Source: Paenibacillus azoreducens
GTDB taxonomy: Bacteria; Bacillota; Bacilli; Paenibacillales; Paenibacillaceae
NCBI RefSeq assembly: GCF_021654775.1
Contig: NZ_AP025343.1
Span: 4,555,501 to 4,619,500 of the forward strand
Reading direction: 5' to 3'
Length of the DNA stretch: 64,000 bases
The notes below the pieces were generated by a model. That model saw only the letters and a list, made by a program, of their open reading frames with translations, did not search any database and was not told the DNA's origin. Position 1 is the first letter of the stretch. Each line of letters starts with the position of its first letter. The position numbers and the translations under genes were made by a program. Below, one piece after another: positions 41,436-51,044 of the stretch.

Positions 41436-42572
41436 TTAAGGTTTTAACACGACTTTGATACACTGATCTTCCTTGTTGTCGAATATTTTATAGGCGCGCT
41501 CGGCTTCCGACATGGGCAGCCGGTGGGTAATGATATCGGTCGCATCGATCTCCCCCGACTTGATCTGCTTGAACAGCTCCGGCATGTAATGGATAACGGG
41601 AGCCTGCCCCATTTTCAGCGTAATGTTTCGCTCGAACAGATGCCCCAGCGGAAACATATTGTACTTTAGCCCGTATACGCCAACGACCGATATCGTACCG
41701 CACTTGCGCACTATATTTGCGGCCATTTCGAACGCTCCCAGCGAACCGCCTTGCAGCATAAGCATGGTTTCGACCTTTTCTACAGGCGTCCGTTTCGCAT
41801 CCAGACCGACACAGTCGATCACCACGTCAGCCCCGCCTTTGGTTGTTTCGAGCAGCAGCCGTTCTAAATCGTCGACCGCCTCAAAATTGTAGGTTTCCAC
41901 ATGATTGTATTTTTTGGCGTGCTCCAATCTGTAATCCACATGATCGACGGCGATGACGCGTTTCGCCCCTTTTTTCCAGGCAAATTTCTGTGCCAGCAGC
42001 CCCACCGGGCCGCAGCCAAGGACAATCACTGTATCCCCCGGTTTGACGCCGCCGTTATCCACGCCCCAATAGGCCGTTGGCATAATGTCGGACAAGAAAA
42101 GAATCTGTTCGTCTTCAAGCTCCGCTTCTTTGGGGACAACAAAGGGAGTGAAATTCCCGTAAGGCACCCGAAGCAGCTCGGCCTGTCCGCCCATATAACC
42201 GCCATAGGTGTCCGAGTAACCGAAATAACCTCCCGTATCTTTGGCATCGTTGGCATTGTCGCATTGGCTTTCCATCTGATTTTGGCAATAAAAACATTGG
42301 CCGCAGGCTACATTAAACGGAATGATCACCTTGTCGCCTTTTTTCACGCGCGTGACTTCCGGACCTACTTCCTCTACGATGCCCATTGGCTCATGCCCAA
42401 TCACGTAGTTATCATACATGCCCGGGATCAGACCGTGATAGATGTGAAGATCCGAGCCGCAGATCGCAGTCGAGGTGACCCGAACCAATATATCGTCTTT
42501 TTTCTCCAGACCGGGATCACGGACATCCTTGACTTCAACCTTCTTACGGCCTTGGTACGTTACTGCTTTCAT
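41436..42572 (-). CDS. Zinc-dependent alcohol dehydrogenase (formaldehyde dehydrogenase-like)
   Basis: 378 residues from ATG 42572 (GGAGG 8 nt upstream). Medium-chain dehydrogenase: catalytic zinc ligands in [13 protein letters not shown] and [15 protein letters not shown], a structural-zinc loop in [19 protein letters not shown], which has three of the usual four cysteines plus a fourth in the same stretch, and a Rossmann core [20 protein letters not shown]. The insert [20 protein letters not shown] and the length place it near the glutathione-independent formaldehyde dehydrogenase group. It follows the zinc-uptake and zinc-chaperone genes at 94 bp on the same strand with no terminator between, so it may be served by them. 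Confidence 0.88.
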   Translation of the reverse strand: MKAVTYQGRKKVEVKDVRDPGLEKKDDILVRVTSTAICGSDLHIYHGLIPGMYDNYVIGHEPMGIVEEVGPEVTRVKKGDKVIIPFNVACGQCFYCQNQMESQCDNANDAKDTGGYFGYSDTYGGYMGGQAELLRVPYGNFTPFVVPKEAELEDEQILFLSDIMPTAYWGVDNGGVKPGDTVIVLGCGPVGLLAQKFAWKKGAKRVIAVDHVDYRLEHAKKYNHVETYNFEAVDDLERLLLETTKGGADVVIDCVGLDAKRTPVEKVETMLMLQGGSLGAFEMAANIVRKCGTISVVGVYGLKYNMFPLGHLFERNITLKMGQAPVIHYMPELFKQIKSGEIDATDIITHRLPMSEAERAYKIFDNKEDQCIKVVLKP

Positions 42573-42666
42573 GCCTTTATCCTCCATGGCTTTTTTTAAT
42601 AGTCTGCCCGGAGAATGGATATTTCATTTCAGACCATCAGCAGCATGTTCATTCATAACGTCCCTT

Positions 42667-43863
42667 TTATTCGGCGATAGAAACCCACGGCAGCGGATTA
42701 TGCAGTGTCGACCAGTCTATACGCATCTCATCAGGCGTAAGAAGACAAGCGTCAAACTGGCTTTCAATCGCTTCGCGGTCCATGTCGATGCCGATCAGAA
42801 CGATTTCGTTCATACGGTCGCCCCAGGTATCGTCCCACTTGCTTTTCAGGCTTGGCTCCGCCTCCAATATATCCTTTTGCTCGGCTTCCGGCATGGCCGC
42901 GAGCCAATATCCGGCCGGACCGAACTGGATGGATGGTCCCGCCTGGCTGAAGCTTGCAGCCACGTCATCCTTGACCGCCAGCCAGACAAGCCCCTTGGCG
43001 CGCACGACCTCTTCCGGCCAGTTCGACAGCATGCGAGCCAAACGTTCGGGATGGAAAGGAACGCGCTTGCGGTAAACAAAGGAGCTGATACCATATTCCT
43101 CCGTTTCCGGCGTATGGCTTTCCTTTTCAAGCTCCTGAATCCAACCGGCGGACATGCTTGCTTTTTCAAAATCGAACAAACCCGTATTCATGATCAATGT
43201 AGGATCCACTTGCCCGTTTACGATGCGAATGAGCTTGGCCGACGGCTGCAGCTTGCGCAGCAGGCCCTCCAGTTGATTCAGCTCTTCGTCCTCCACAAGA
43301 TCGCATTTATTCAGCAGCAATACATCGCAGGTTTCGATTTGGTCGATCAGCAGATCCACCACATCACGGTCGTCATTTTCGCCGGAAGCCTCTGCGCGAT
43401 CAAGCAATGTCTCGCCGGATGCAAAGTCCTTCCAGAAGCGGTACGCATCCACAACGGTTACCATGCAATCCAGACGGGCCGATTTCGTCAAATCAATGCC
43501 GGATTCCTCATCCATATAGCTGAAGGTTTGCGCTACGGGAATCGGTTCCGAAATTCCCGTCGATTCGATCAAAATATAGTCAAACCGCCCTTCCTCCGCC
43601 AGCTTCTTCACCTCGCGCAGCAGATCATCGCGCAGGGTGCAGCAGATGCAGCCGTTGGACATCTCGACCAGCTTCTCTTCGGTGCGGGACAAGCTCGAAC
43701 CAGATTGCACGAGCGCCGCATCCACATTGATCTCACTCATATCATTTACGATAACGGCTACCTTCAAGCCTTCGCGGTTGTTCAGAACATGGTTAAGCAC
43801 GGTCGTTTTGCCTGCGCCTAGATATCCGCTCAAAACGGTAACCGGTATGATTTTGTCGCTCAT
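42667..43863 (-). CDS. zagA: GTP-dependent zinc metallochaperone (COG0523, ZagA/YciC)
   Basis: 398 residues from ATG 43863. P-loop [20 protein letters not shown], the metal motif [20 protein letters not shown] (CxCC), switch [12 protein letters not shown] and the base motif [14 protein letters not shown] (NKxD). The C-terminal CobW_C domain starts near residue 270 ([20 protein letters not shown]). These GTPases hand zinc to enzymes when zinc is scarce; YciC/ZagA of B. subtilis is Zur-regulated. It is the fourth gene of the znuCBA transcript and 25 bp behind znuA, so belongs to the same Zur-controlled response. A divergent-copy identity other than zinc (for example cobalt) is unlikely here. 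Confidence 0.92.
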   Translation of the reverse strand: MSDKIIPVTVLSGYLGAGKTTVLNHVLNNREGLKVAVIVNDMSEINVDAALVQSGSSLSRTEEKLVEMSNGCICCTLRDDLLREVKKLAEEGRFDYILIESTGISEPIPVAQTFSYMDEESGIDLTKSARLDCMVTVVDAYRFWKDFASGETLLDRAEASGENDDRDVVDLLIDQIETCDVLLLNKCDLVEDEELNQLEGLLRKLQPSAKLIRIVNGQVDPTLIMNTGLFDFEKASMSAGWIQELEKESHTPETEEYGISSFVYRKRVPFHPERLARMLSNWPEEVVRAKGLVWLAVKDDVAASFSQAGPSIQFGPAGYWLAAMPEAEQKDILEAEPSLKSKWDDTWGDRMNEIVLIGIDMDREAIESQFDACLLTPDEMRIDWSTLHNPLPWVSIAE

Positions 43864-43888
43864 TTTTTTCACATTCCTTTCCAATTGT

Positions 43889-44962
43889 CTATTCATTCAG
43901 CGCTGCCTTCAGCGCCTCCAAGTTTTTGCGCATCACTGCGATATAATCCAAATGATTCGCCTGATCTTCTTCAGTCAATCCTTCGAGCGGATTCAGAACA
44001 TCGGTTTTTGCTCCGATCTCTTTGGCGATCGTCTCGGCAACCTGTGAAGAAACCAATGTTTCGAAGAAAATCGTCTTCACCTGATGTTCCTTCGCAAACT
44101 TCACGACCCCTGTCATGGCTGAGGCGGACGGTTCCTGTTCCGGGGACAGCCCGGCGATTGGAACCTGCGACAAACCGTAAGTTTTGGCCAAATATCCGAA
44201 TGCGGCATGCTGGGTGATAAAATCTTTGCGTTTCGTGTTTTCCAGTGCTTTCCGATAATCTTCATCCAGCTGTTCCAGCTTGGCGGCGTAAGCATTCGCA
44301 TTTTTAGTGAACTGGTCCTTGTGTTCAGGCGCTTTCGCAATCAGCGCGGCTTCAATATTGCGCACCTCTTGAATAGCGAGTTTAGGGGATAGCCATACAT
44401 GCGGATCCAGTCCGCCATGATTATGGTCATGGTCATGGTCATGTTCATGGTCATGCTCTTCTTTATGTGCGCCTGCTTCATCATGATGCTCGTGCCCGTC
44501 TTTATTCGCTTCGGCATCATCATGATGATCATGAGCTTCGCCCGCATGTTCATGATCATCCGCGCCTTCCATCAGCTCAAGCCCTTTGCTGGCTTCGACC
44601 GCGCTCAGTTTGCCGGAATTCGAGCTTGCCAGAATCTGCTCCACCCAACCTTCCATGCCGGCGCCGTTATACACAAGAACATCCGCCTGCTCTATTTTCC
44701 CGATATCCTGGGGTGTCGGCTCCCAGTCATGGGGTTCCACGCTAGCAGGGATCAGCAAATGAACATCCGCCAAATCACCCGCCACCTGGCTGGCAAACTC
44801 GTACATCGGGTAAAAACTCGCTTCAATCTGCAGCTTGCCGGAAGCCGCGCCCGATACGGCCGGTTTTGCAGCCTCTTCAGCCTTCTTTTGGCCGCAGCCT
44901 GTTAATGAGACGGCAAAAACAGCCATCGTCAGTGCCGAAATTGCAGGAATCCATTTTTTCAT
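43889..44962 (-). CDS. znuA: High-affinity zinc ABC transporter, substrate-binding lipoprotein
   Basis: 357 residues. Lipoprotein signal peptide with lipobox SLTG-C23. The body is a cluster A-I binding protein with zinc-ligand His residues in [40 protein letters not shown] and [20 protein letters not shown], and the C-terminal [27 protein letters not shown] motif. Between residues about 130 and 190 there is a long His/Asp/Glu-rich loop ([19 protein letters not shown] and [11 protein letters not shown]) typical of zinc rather than manganese binders. Start codon overlaps the znuB stop by one base. Confidence 0.95.
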   Translation of the reverse strand: MKKWIPAISALTMAVFAVSLTGCGQKKAEEAAKPAVSGAASGKLQIEASFYPMYEFASQVAGDLADVHLLIPASVEPHDWEPTPQDIGKIEQADVLVYNGAGMEGWVEQILASSNSGKLSAVEASKGLELMEGADDHEHAGEAHDHHDDAEANKDGHEHHDEAGAHKEEHDHEHDHDHDHNHGGLDPHVWLSPKLAIQEVRNIEAALIAKAPEHKDQFTKNANAYAAKLEQLDEDYRKALENTKRKDFITQHAAFGYLAKTYGLSQVPIAGLSPEQEPSASAMTGVVKFAKEHQVKTIFFETLVSSQVAETIAKEIGAKTDVLNPLEGLTEEDQANHLDYIAVMRKNLEALKAALNE

Positions 44963-45849
44963 TACTTGATAACTCCTTCTGGTATGGTTTGATTGGTTTG
45001 ACTCTTTTGATGCTGCATGATCGTCCGCGATTGATTTGTACGACGTTTCTTCACAAGCTTGAATGCATGTTTAATACCGATACCGCACAAGAGAATAAAA
45101 AGCATGATCAGAGCAATAGCTCCTCCAGGCGGGGTATCCGTATAATAGGAAGCTGTCAGTCCGCTGCAAACGCCGGCCATTCCGGTGATGACCGCAATCA
45201 TGGAAGCCGAAGCAAATCCTCTGGCGAACCGTAAAGCAAACGCAGATGGCAAAACGATCATAGATGAAACCAGCAGTACGCCGACAATCGGCATCGCTGC
45301 AGCGACGGTCATACCCGTAACGACCGCAAAAGCAAAAGACAGCAGTTTCACTCTCACTCCGCTCACCGCAGCCGTATCTTCTTCAAACGTTAAGCTGTAA
45401 AGCGGTCTGCGGAACATCATAAAAAACAGGAGCCCAATCAGCGTGACGGCACCGATGATGATCAGCTGGGATTCGCTTACGGCGACAATGGAGCCGAACA
45501 AATAGGAACTGAAGCTCTTGTTCAGATTGGTTTTAAGGCTCATCAGCACCATCGCCAGCGCCAGCCCTGAAGTCATGATTATAGCCACAGGCACTTCACT
45601 GTACGTTTTGTAGCTTCTTCGAAGCTGCTCGATCAGTACTCCGCCCAATATCGCGAACAAAAAGCCGCATAATACCGGATTCAAATGAAGAACGGAGCCA
45701 AGGGCGACGCCGGCCATCGAGACATGGGACAATGTGTCGGACAGCAGGGATTGTCTGCGCAATAACAGATATACGCCCAGAACCGGTGCTATGAATGAAA
45801 TCAGCATCCCCGCCAAAAACGCCCGCTGCATAAATTCATACTGGAACAT
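44962..45849 (-). CDS. znuB: Zinc ABC transporter permease
   Basis: 295 residues from ATG 45849, which overlaps the ATPase gene by 14 nt and has GGAGGG upstream; the longer frame would run far into that gene. An ABC-3 permease with eight or nine membrane helices: FLAGMLISFIAPVLGVYLLL, RRQSLLSDTLSHVSMAGVAL, LNPVLCGFLFAILGGVLIEQ, ITMIV-like stretches and ALRFARGFASASMIAVITGM. The SDTLSHVSMAGVALG segment is the family's cytoplasmic-loop signature. The C-terminus ends in a basic tail (KRRTNQSRTIMQHQKSQTNQ). Works with ZnuC and ZnuA. Confidence 0.93.
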   Translation of the reverse strand: MFQYEFMQRAFLAGMLISFIAPVLGVYLLLRRQSLLSDTLSHVSMAGVALGSVLHLNPVLCGFLFAILGGVLIEQLRRSYKTYSEVPVAIIMTSGLALAMVLMSLKTNLNKSFSSYLFGSIVAVSESQLIIIGAVTLIGLLFFMMFRRPLYSLTFEEDTAAVSGVRVKLLSFAFAVVTGMTVAAAMPIVGVLLVSSMIVLPSAFALRFARGFASASMIAVITGMAGVCSGLTASYYTDTPPGGAIALIMLFILLCGIGIKHAFKLVKKRRTNQSRTIMQHQKSQTNQTIPEGVIK

Positions 45850-46495
45850 GATCGCCCTCTTCCCTCCCTTCCAAATAAATGACCCGGTCAAGATATTCCT
45901 CCGCTTCATCCAATCCGTGGGTGACCATCAATACCGTTTTGCCCTGCGTTTTGACCACTTGCTGCATCCACTTATAAAAACGAAGCCGGCTGGCCGGGTC
46001 CATCCCGGTCACGGGTTCATCCAAAACGAGCAAATCCGGCTGCTGTACCATCGCTCTCGCAATACATGCCCGCTGCTTCTGGCCACCGGATAGATCCCCG
46101 ATTTTCCGATTTCGCAGCTCCCATAGCCCAACTTCTTTTAGGGTTTTTTCCACGAGCTCATGATGCTCTTTACGGAACCGCCGGAATAATCCAAGCTCCG
46201 GGTAACATCCCGATCTGACAAGCTCGATCACTTTGCTCGGAAAGCCGGGATTAAAGGAAGATATCTGCTGCGGTACATAGGCAATGGCGCTCCGGCCGTA
46301 TTCAGAGCTGAACCGAATTGTGCCGCTCCACGGTTTGACCAGTCCGAGCAGCAGCTTTAACAGCGTCGTTTTGGCAGCCCCGTTTGGTCCTGCGACAGCA
46401 ATAAATTCACCGGCATGTATATCAACGGACACATTTCGGATGACGGGTTCATTTTCATATCCAAAAACAATGTCGCGCAGCGAACAAAGAATCAT
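45836..46495 (-). CDS. znuC: Zinc ABC transporter ATPase with altered Walker A
   Basis: 219 residues, first gene of the operon. Signature LSGGQKQRACIARAMVQQPD, Walker B LLVLDEPVTGMDPASRLRFY, H-loop VMVTHGLDEAEEYLDR. Walker A reads AGPNGAAKTTLLKLL: the consensus GxxGxGK(S/T) has Ala where the second-last Gly should be. At 219 residues it is short for ZnuC (usually 235-250). Codons confirm GCT-GCC-AAA. The Ala may lower activity or be a sequencing or natural change; other motifs look intact. Zur boxes lie directly upstream. Confidence 0.9.
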   Translation of the reverse strand: MILCSLRDIVFGYENEPVIRNVSVDIHAGEFIAVAGPNGAAKTTLLKLLLGLVKPWSGTIRFSSEYGRSAIAYVPQQISSFNPGFPSKVIELVRSGCYPELGLFRRFRKEHHELVEKTLKEVGLWELRNRKIGDLSGGQKQRACIARAMVQQPDLLVLDEPVTGMDPASRLRFYKWMQQVVKTQGKTVLMVTHGLDEAEEYLDRVIYLEGREEGDHVPV

Positions 46496-46517
46496 ATGTA
46501 CCTCCTTGAACCTTTTT

Positions 46518-46536
46518 AATAGTAATTATTACGATT
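46518..46536 (-). promoter_or_regulatory. Zur box 1 (znu operon)
   Basis: Minus strand AATCGTAATAATTACTATT, one mismatch from a perfect palindrome of the Bacillus Zur type (TCGTAATNATTACGA). It lies 23 bp before znuC, so zinc-bound Zur would repress the operon. Confidence 0.85.
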
Positions 46537-46607
46537 TAAAATAGGACAAAAAAATATATCACTGTTTAGATACTTATCTGGTCGGTCTGTTAGCCATTAT
46601 TTTTCTT

Positions 46608-46626
46608 ATTCGTATTAATTACGTTT
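46608..46626. promoter_or_regulatory. Zur box 2 (degenerate)
   Basis: ATTCGTATTAATTACGTTT: same core with one extra central change and a mismatched flank. Confidence 0.55.
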
Positions 46627-46661
46627 AACATTAAAACATATATTTTACGGATTGGCAAGTT

Positions 46662-46680
46662 ATTCGTAATAATTACGATT
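46662..46680. promoter_or_regulatory. Zur box 3 (near-perfect)
   Basis: ATTCGTAATAATTACGATT: a near-perfect TCGTAATAATTACGA palindrome, about 170 bp from znuC and 86 bp from the TetR gene. It could serve either divergent transcript. Confidence 0.8.
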
Positions 46681-46727
46681 ATTAAATTATATTTACACTT
46701 GATAATATTTCTTTAATTTGTTAATAT

Positions 46728-46749
46728 AACTGACGAACGTTCGTTAGTT
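46728..46749 (+). promoter_or_regulatory. Operator palindrome before the TetR-exporter pair
   Basis: AACTGACGAACGTTCGTTAGTT: 22 bp, one mismatch pair, ACGAACGTTCGT core. 16 bp before the TetR start, overlapping its transcription start region. Confidence 0.78.
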
Positions 46750-46765
46750 TGGAGGTGCTTTTAAA

Positions 46766-47347
46766 TTGAAAATAGATGAAATTAAGGATGCAGCTCTAAA
46801 ATATTTCACCATCCATGGTTATGAAGGAGCGTCCCTTTCCCAAATCGCTGAAGAAGTCGGCATGAAAAAACAATCCATTTACGCTCACTTTAAGGGGAAG
46901 GACGACCTGTTCCTGCAGGTTTTACGGGATGCGAAAGAAGCGGAGCTGGCTTCTAAAATTGAATATTTCGATCATGCCGATTCAACCGATCCCGAAAAAG
47001 ATTTATATCGTTATTTACAACTGGTCATCGACCTGTTCCAAAAAAATGAGCAGTTAAAGTTTTGGCTGCGCATGACTTTTTTTCCACCGGCACATCTTGC
47101 GAAAGCAATCGAAAAGGAAGTCATCGAGATTGATACGGAAATTCAGGCCATACTGAAAAGAAAATTCAAGGACTGGATCGATGCCAAGGCTATATACGGA
47201 GATACGCCAAAAATACCGACTCTTGCATTTGTGGGAGTTGTCGATACCATTATGATCAGCCTTGTTTACGACAATGACGAAAAACGGCTGCAGGATAAAC
47301 TGGAAGCCTGCTGGACCGTGTTTTGGAGAGGTATTTCTCATCCATGA
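46766..47347 (+). CDS. TetR-family regulator of the exporter
   Basis: 193 residues, start TTG 46766 with GGAGGTGC 9 nt upstream. Helix-turn-helix YEGASLSQIAEEVGMKKQSI with YAHFKGKDDLFLQVLRDA, like QacR/AcrR. C-terminal helices carry aromatic residues that could form a drug pocket (LRMTFFPPAHLAKA, FKDWIDAKAIYG). The MFS exporter follows 21 bp later in the same direction, so the two form a self-repressed efflux operon with the palindrome at 46728-46749. Near-consensus Zur boxes upstream raise the question whether zinc also matters. Confidence 0.87.
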   Translation: MKIDEIKDAALKYFTIHGYEGASLSQIAEEVGMKKQSIYAHFKGKDDLFLQVLRDAKEAELASKIEYFDHADSTDPEKDLYRYLQLVIDLFQKNEQLKFWLRMTFFPPAHLAKAIEKEVIEIDTEIQAILKRKFKDWIDAKAIYGDTPKIPTLAFVGVVDTIMISLVYDNDEKRLQDKLEACWTVFWRGISHP

Positions 47348-47368
47348 TTCTTACGGAAAGTGATGTTG

Positions 47369-48571
47369 ATGTATATGAAAAAAACAATTAAAGAGCAAAA
47401 AGCGGTATTCATGATTCTGCTAAGCAATGTATTCATTGTATTTCTGGGGGTTGGCCTCATTATCCCCGTAATGCCGTCTTTTATGGATATGATGCATTTA
47501 TCGGGAAAAACGATGGGTTCACTGGTCGCCGTCTTTGCTTTGTCCCAGCTGCTGATCTCGCCGCTTGCGGGACGCTGGGTTGACCGTTACGGCAGGAAGA
47601 AAATCATCATCATCGGCCTATTCCTTTTTGGCTTGTCCGAACTGGTTTTCGGGATCGGCACCAATGTATGGGTGCTTTATCTGGCGAGGATTCTAGGAGG
47701 CATTAGCGCTGCCTTTGTCATGCCCAGCGCTACTGCATACGTGGCGGACATTACATCTCTTGAGGAGCGCCCGAAAGCGATGGGATACGTTTCTGCCGCG
47801 ATCAGTACCGGCTTTATTATCGGCCCCGGCGTCGGCGGCTTTATCGCGGAGTACGGGATACGCGTGCCTTTCTTCTTTGCGGCCGTCATTGCCTTCGTCG
47901 CATGCTTGTCCTCCATCTTCATTTTGAAAGAACCGCTGAGCAAAGAAGAGCTCGCTGAAATTGCAGCGAATGCAAAGCAAACAAGCTTTATCGGCGACTT
48001 GAAAAAATCGCTTCATCCGCTCTATTTTATTGCGTTTATTATCGTATTTGTGCTCGCATTCGGTTTATCCGCCTATGAAACGGTATTCAGCCTGTTTTCC
48101 GATCATAAATTCGGCTTCACGCCAAAGGATATCGCAGCCATTATTACGATCAGCTCCATCTTCGGCGTCGTGGTGCAAATCTTTATGTTTGGAAAAATGG
48201 TCAATAAGCTCGGTGAAAAGAAAGTGATTCAAGCTTGTTTGATTGTCGGCGCGATCCTGGCGGTGGCATCAACCATGATCTCTGGCTTTTTGGCGGTTTT
48301 GCTTGTCACGTCCTTTATATTCCTGGCATTCGACCTGCTTCGTCCGGCTTTAACGACGTTTTTATCCAAAGCAGCCGGCAAAGAACAAGGATTCGTTGCG
48401 GGAATGAACTCCACCTATACGAGCCTAGGCAACATCGCCGGCCCGGCGATCGGCGGAATTTTGTTTGATGTTAATATCCATTATCCTTATCTATTCGCTG
48501 CCGTCATTATGGGCATCGGCCTGATCATCACCGTCATGTGGAAAGAAAAGCAATTTGGAGAAAATCTTTAG
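47369..48571 (+). CDS. MFS multidrug exporter, DHA1 family (NorA/Bmr-like)
   Basis: 400 residues from ATG 47369 (GGAAAG 8 nt upstream), chosen over the earlier GTG and ATG. Twelve helices; motifs include MILLSNVFIVFLGVGLIIPV, LAGRWVDRYGRKKIIIIGLF (motif A), GYVSAAISTGFIIGPGVGGF (motif C, antiporter) and FLAVLLVTSFIFLAFDLLRP. Length and motifs match the NorA, Blt and Bmr group exporting quinolones and cationic dyes in exchange for protons. Behind its own TetR regulator, ended by a strong terminator. Confidence 0.9.
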   Translation: MYMKKTIKEQKAVFMILLSNVFIVFLGVGLIIPVMPSFMDMMHLSGKTMGSLVAVFALSQLLISPLAGRWVDRYGRKKIIIIGLFLFGLSELVFGIGTNVWVLYLARILGGISAAFVMPSATAYVADITSLEERPKAMGYVSAAISTGFIIGPGVGGFIAEYGIRVPFFFAAVIAFVACLSSIFILKEPLSKEELAEIAANAKQTSFIGDLKKSLHPLYFIAFIIVFVLAFGLSAYETVFSLFSDHKFGFTPKDIAAIITISSIFGVVVQIFMFGKMVNKLGEKKVIQACLIVGAILAVASTMISGFLAVLLVTSFIFLAFDLLRPALTTFLSKAAGKEQGFVAGMNSTYTSLGNIAGPAIGGILFDVNIHYPYLFAAVIMGIGLIITVMWKEKQFGENL

Positions 48572-48580
48572 GAGCATGCC

Positions 48581-48617
48581 AAAACGCCGCTACCTCGGTA
48601 TCTGATAGCGGCGTTTT
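48581..48617. terminator. Terminator after the NorA-like exporter
   Basis: AAAACGCCGCTA (48581-48592) pairs with TAGCGGCGTTTT (48606-48617), then TTAT. Perfect 12-bp stem. Confidence 0.88.
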
Positions 48618-48639
48618 TATATTTCCGCAGCTGTAGAAA

Positions 48640-49212
48640 TCATTCAGAAGCCTTTTCATTTTGTTTCACCCAATCCGGGATATGCTGAGCAAAATAGGTC
48701 GATATTTTTCTGGCTTCCGTCAGAACCAATCGAATGTCATCATCATTTTCAAACCAATTTTGCCGGCTGACCCGAAGATCGTCTTGCATGACTTGGATGG
48801 TTACGTCCTGCGGAAACACCGTTTGATAGGTCATGAGCGCCCTTCTGGAAAAATAGGATTTGCACACAATAATGGCACGCTTCACTTCGATGTTATTCTT
48901 CTGAATCACCTGCCAGGAGTTTCTGGCGTTATCGAATGTGTTTCTGGCTTGATCTTCTTTGAGAATGCGCTCTTCGGGAACGCCCAATGAAAGCCCGATG
49001 TCTCTAAAAAATTCCCATTCGGTTGTTCCAAGTTTCATATTGTATCCGCCAGACGGCAAAATATAAGGCGCCATACCGGCGAGGTATAATTCTGAAGCCA
49101 TGGTCATGGGATCCGTGTGACTTCCCCCGGGAACGAGTATAATATCCGCCGGAAGAATGGGCTCTTCTTCCACGAAAACAAGATCTGTGAGACAATCAAA
49201 AGGATATTTCAA
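48640..49212 (-). CDS. YdcF/DUF218-family protein
   Basis: 190 residues, TTG 49212 start with a perfect AAGGAGGTGA 8 nt before. YdcF fold: ADIILVPGGSHTDPMTMASE, MAPYILPSGGYNMKLGTTEW, ERILKEDQARNTFDNARNSW and RAIIVCKSYFSRRALMTYQT. E. coli YdcF binds S-adenosylmethionine; a related group (SanA/ElyC) works in cell-wall lipid metabolism. No membrane segment here, so cytoplasmic. No partner genes; the precise function is unknown. Confidence 0.85.
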   Translation of the reverse strand: MKYPFDCLTDLVFVEEEPILPADIILVPGGSHTDPMTMASELYLAGMAPYILPSGGYNMKLGTTEWEFFRDIGLSLGVPEERILKEDQARNTFDNARNSWQVIQKNNIEVKRAIIVCKSYFSRRALMTYQTVFPQDVTIQVMQDDLRVSRQNWFENDDDIRLVLTEARKISTYFAQHIPDWVKQNEKASE

Positions 49213-49396
49213 TGGATGTCACCTCCTTGTTGTTTGACTTCAATATCCTGCCAACCAACCTTCGCGTTGATTTCTATATATCATATGAAACAAGATTCCA
49301 AAGTGTCGACTACAAGAATCTAATGAAATCTATGAAATGAATAAAGTCACCTCCTATTTTTATTTACCCATGCTTCCGTACCTTTTAAAACCATCA

Positions 49397-49924
49397 TCAG
49401 CGCATGTTTTTCCATTCATCCTCTAGAATGCTCATTTCGATCAGATTCCAGTATTGATCCCTATATTTTCTTGCATCTCTCAACAATCCTTCCTGCTTAA
49501 ATCCGGCTTTGCGGTAACATTGCACGGCAGAGTGGTTAAAATCAAAAACTCCCAAGCTGATTCGATGCAATCGAAGTTCTTCAAATCCGACCCTTAAGAC
49601 GCATTTCATCATCTCTGTTCCAATCCCTTTCCCCCGCGCCGATGGGCTGAGAAGTACCCTTCCAACCCTCCCCGATCTGTTGTCGCGCTCAATTCTGCCG
49701 ATGGTGATATGCCCGACTGCCTTTCCGGTATCGTCTACCGCTTTATATATCATGATCTCTGAACGATGAATATCGTTTGCGCCTTCGATATATTTCTCCA
49801 ACTGCTGCTCATCTAATGGAAATGTAAAATGCGTCCCTGCCCATTGAAGCAAAAACGCCTCGTCCCCGCTCCACTCTATTAATTCTTTAAAGTCTTTTCT
49901 TTCAAAATATTCAAGTTTGATCAC
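49397..49924 (-). CDS. GNAT-family N-acetyltransferase (RimJ-like)
   Basis: 175 residues, ATG 49924. GNAT acetyl-CoA motif A: GRVGRVLLSPSARGKGIGTE, with the Arg-Gly-Lys-Gly-Ile-Gly phosphate loop and following helix MMKCVLRVGFEELRLHRISL. The SLGVFDFNHSAVQCYRKAGF and KQEGLLRDARKYRDQYWNLI segments match the Acetyltransf_3 (RimJ/RimL/SpeG) group, which modifies N-terminal amines, ribosomal proteins or polyamines. Alone on its strand; substrate unknown. Confidence 0.88.
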   Translation of the reverse strand: MIKLEYFERKDFKELIEWSGDEAFLLQWAGTHFTFPLDEQQLEKYIEGANDIHRSEIMIYKAVDDTGKAVGHITIGRIERDNRSGRVGRVLLSPSARGKGIGTEMMKCVLRVGFEELRLHRISLGVFDFNHSAVQCYRKAGFKQEGLLRDARKYRDQYWNLIEMSILEDEWKNMR

Positions 49925-50166
49925 GATAAACCCCTCCCTAATTTGGCTATATTACCTTCAATGCCATTTGACTAAATTCTTGCATTCGTTCGATGTACTC
50001 CATACCGCATTCTCCTCATCATCGCATGATTGATCAAGAAATATGAACGCCCTTGCTTTATGCTCATATTAGTTGATTATAAGGAGGATGTAAAAGAAAA
50101 TGGGCAAGACTATCCTGCAAATGAACTGCACCCCGTCAAGTAGACAGTACAAAAAATAAAAATCAA

Positions 50167-50988
50167 TTAAGCGGCCTTTGTCCTGAATTCCATCGGACTG
50201 AGGCCGTTTAGTTTTGCTTGTAATCGTTCGTAATTGTAAAAGTGGATATAGGCCTGGAGGTCTTTTTCGAGCTCCTCAAAGGTATGGTAGGTGTGTAAAT
50301 AATACTTCTCGCATTTTAGGGTTCCCCAGAAAGATTCCATTGGACCGTTATCGATGCATCGTCCAACACGTGACATACTCTGAGTCATTTCGTCATCGTC
50401 CAAGAGCTTCTTGAAATCCAGAGAGGTATATTGGAAACCCCGGTCGCTATGAAGCATGGGCTTGCTTCCTGGTACTTCTTGCAAGGCCCGTTTCAACGTC
50501 TGAAATACAAGAGGTTTGTTATTGGAATGCCCGAATACATAGGAAACGATGGATTTATCATAAAGGTCGAGAATAGCGCTTAGATACGCTTTTTGGCCAT
50601 TGCCGTACTTGAATTCCGTCACATCCGTAACCCACTTTTCATTTGGCGCATCTGCAGTGAATTTGCGGTTCAGCACGTTCTCTGCCACCTGCTGTGGGGT
50701 GGATCTCGCATATCTCTTTTTCTTCCTCCGGATGACAGATTGAATTCCTTGTATCTTCATCAGCCGGTACACGCGCTTTTGGTTAATCGTTTTTCCCGTT
50801 TGGCGGCGCATGTGCAACGTTAATTGACGGTATCCAAAGGTACGCTCGACTTTCTCATAAATGGACATCATGACATGCGTTAACTCTGCATTCTCCTGCT
50901 CATGGGAACTGGGCTTGCGATTTAGCCACTTGTAATAGCTTGAACGTGAAATGTCTGCAATGTCACACAGCAGCTGAACGCTGAACAA
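50167..50988 (-). CDS. IS3 transposase OrfB (DDE integrase core)
   Basis: The listed 273-residue frame starts at TTG 50988, but the frame is open back to the frameshift at 51075-51081, so translation probably enters from OrfA. It has the HTH_21/DDE plan: YKWLNRKPSSHEQENAELTH, then rve core with KWVTDVTEFKYGNGQKAYLS (first Asp), LHSDRGFQYTSLDFKKLLDD (second Asp) and GRCIDNGPMESFWGTLKCEK with the Glu; all three DDE residues are present. It ends QAKLNGLSPMEFRTKAA, as in IS150-type transposases. No disabling mutation seen. Confidence 0.92.
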   Translation of the reverse strand: MFSVQLLCDIADISRSSYYKWLNRKPSSHEQENAELTHVMMSIYEKVERTFGYRQLTLHMRRQTGKTINQKRVYRLMKIQGIQSVIRRKKKRYARSTPQQVAENVLNRKFTADAPNEKWVTDVTEFKYGNGQKAYLSAILDLYDKSIVSYVFGHSNNKPLVFQTLKRALQEVPGSKPMLHSDRGFQYTSLDFKKLLDDDEMTQSMSRVGRCIDNGPMESFWGTLKCEKYYLHTYHTFEELEKDLQAYIHFYNYERLQAKLNGLSPMEFRTKAA

Positions 50989-51044
50989 CGCTTCTTCCTG
51001 AAGCGCTTGAATAGTAAGATAGACGTTCTCATGACGGTATTGGC

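Noticed and set aside
42475..43821. 448-codon plus-strand frame over the zagA gene
   Set aside because: Antisense shadow of a conserved GTPase with P-loop and CxCC; no start signal and no recognisable domain.
49337..49396. Small gene behind a perfect AGGAGGTGA at about 49345 (minus strand)
   Set aside because: The strong ribosome-like site is followed by a stop within a few codons in the frames with usable starts; no coding sequence fits.
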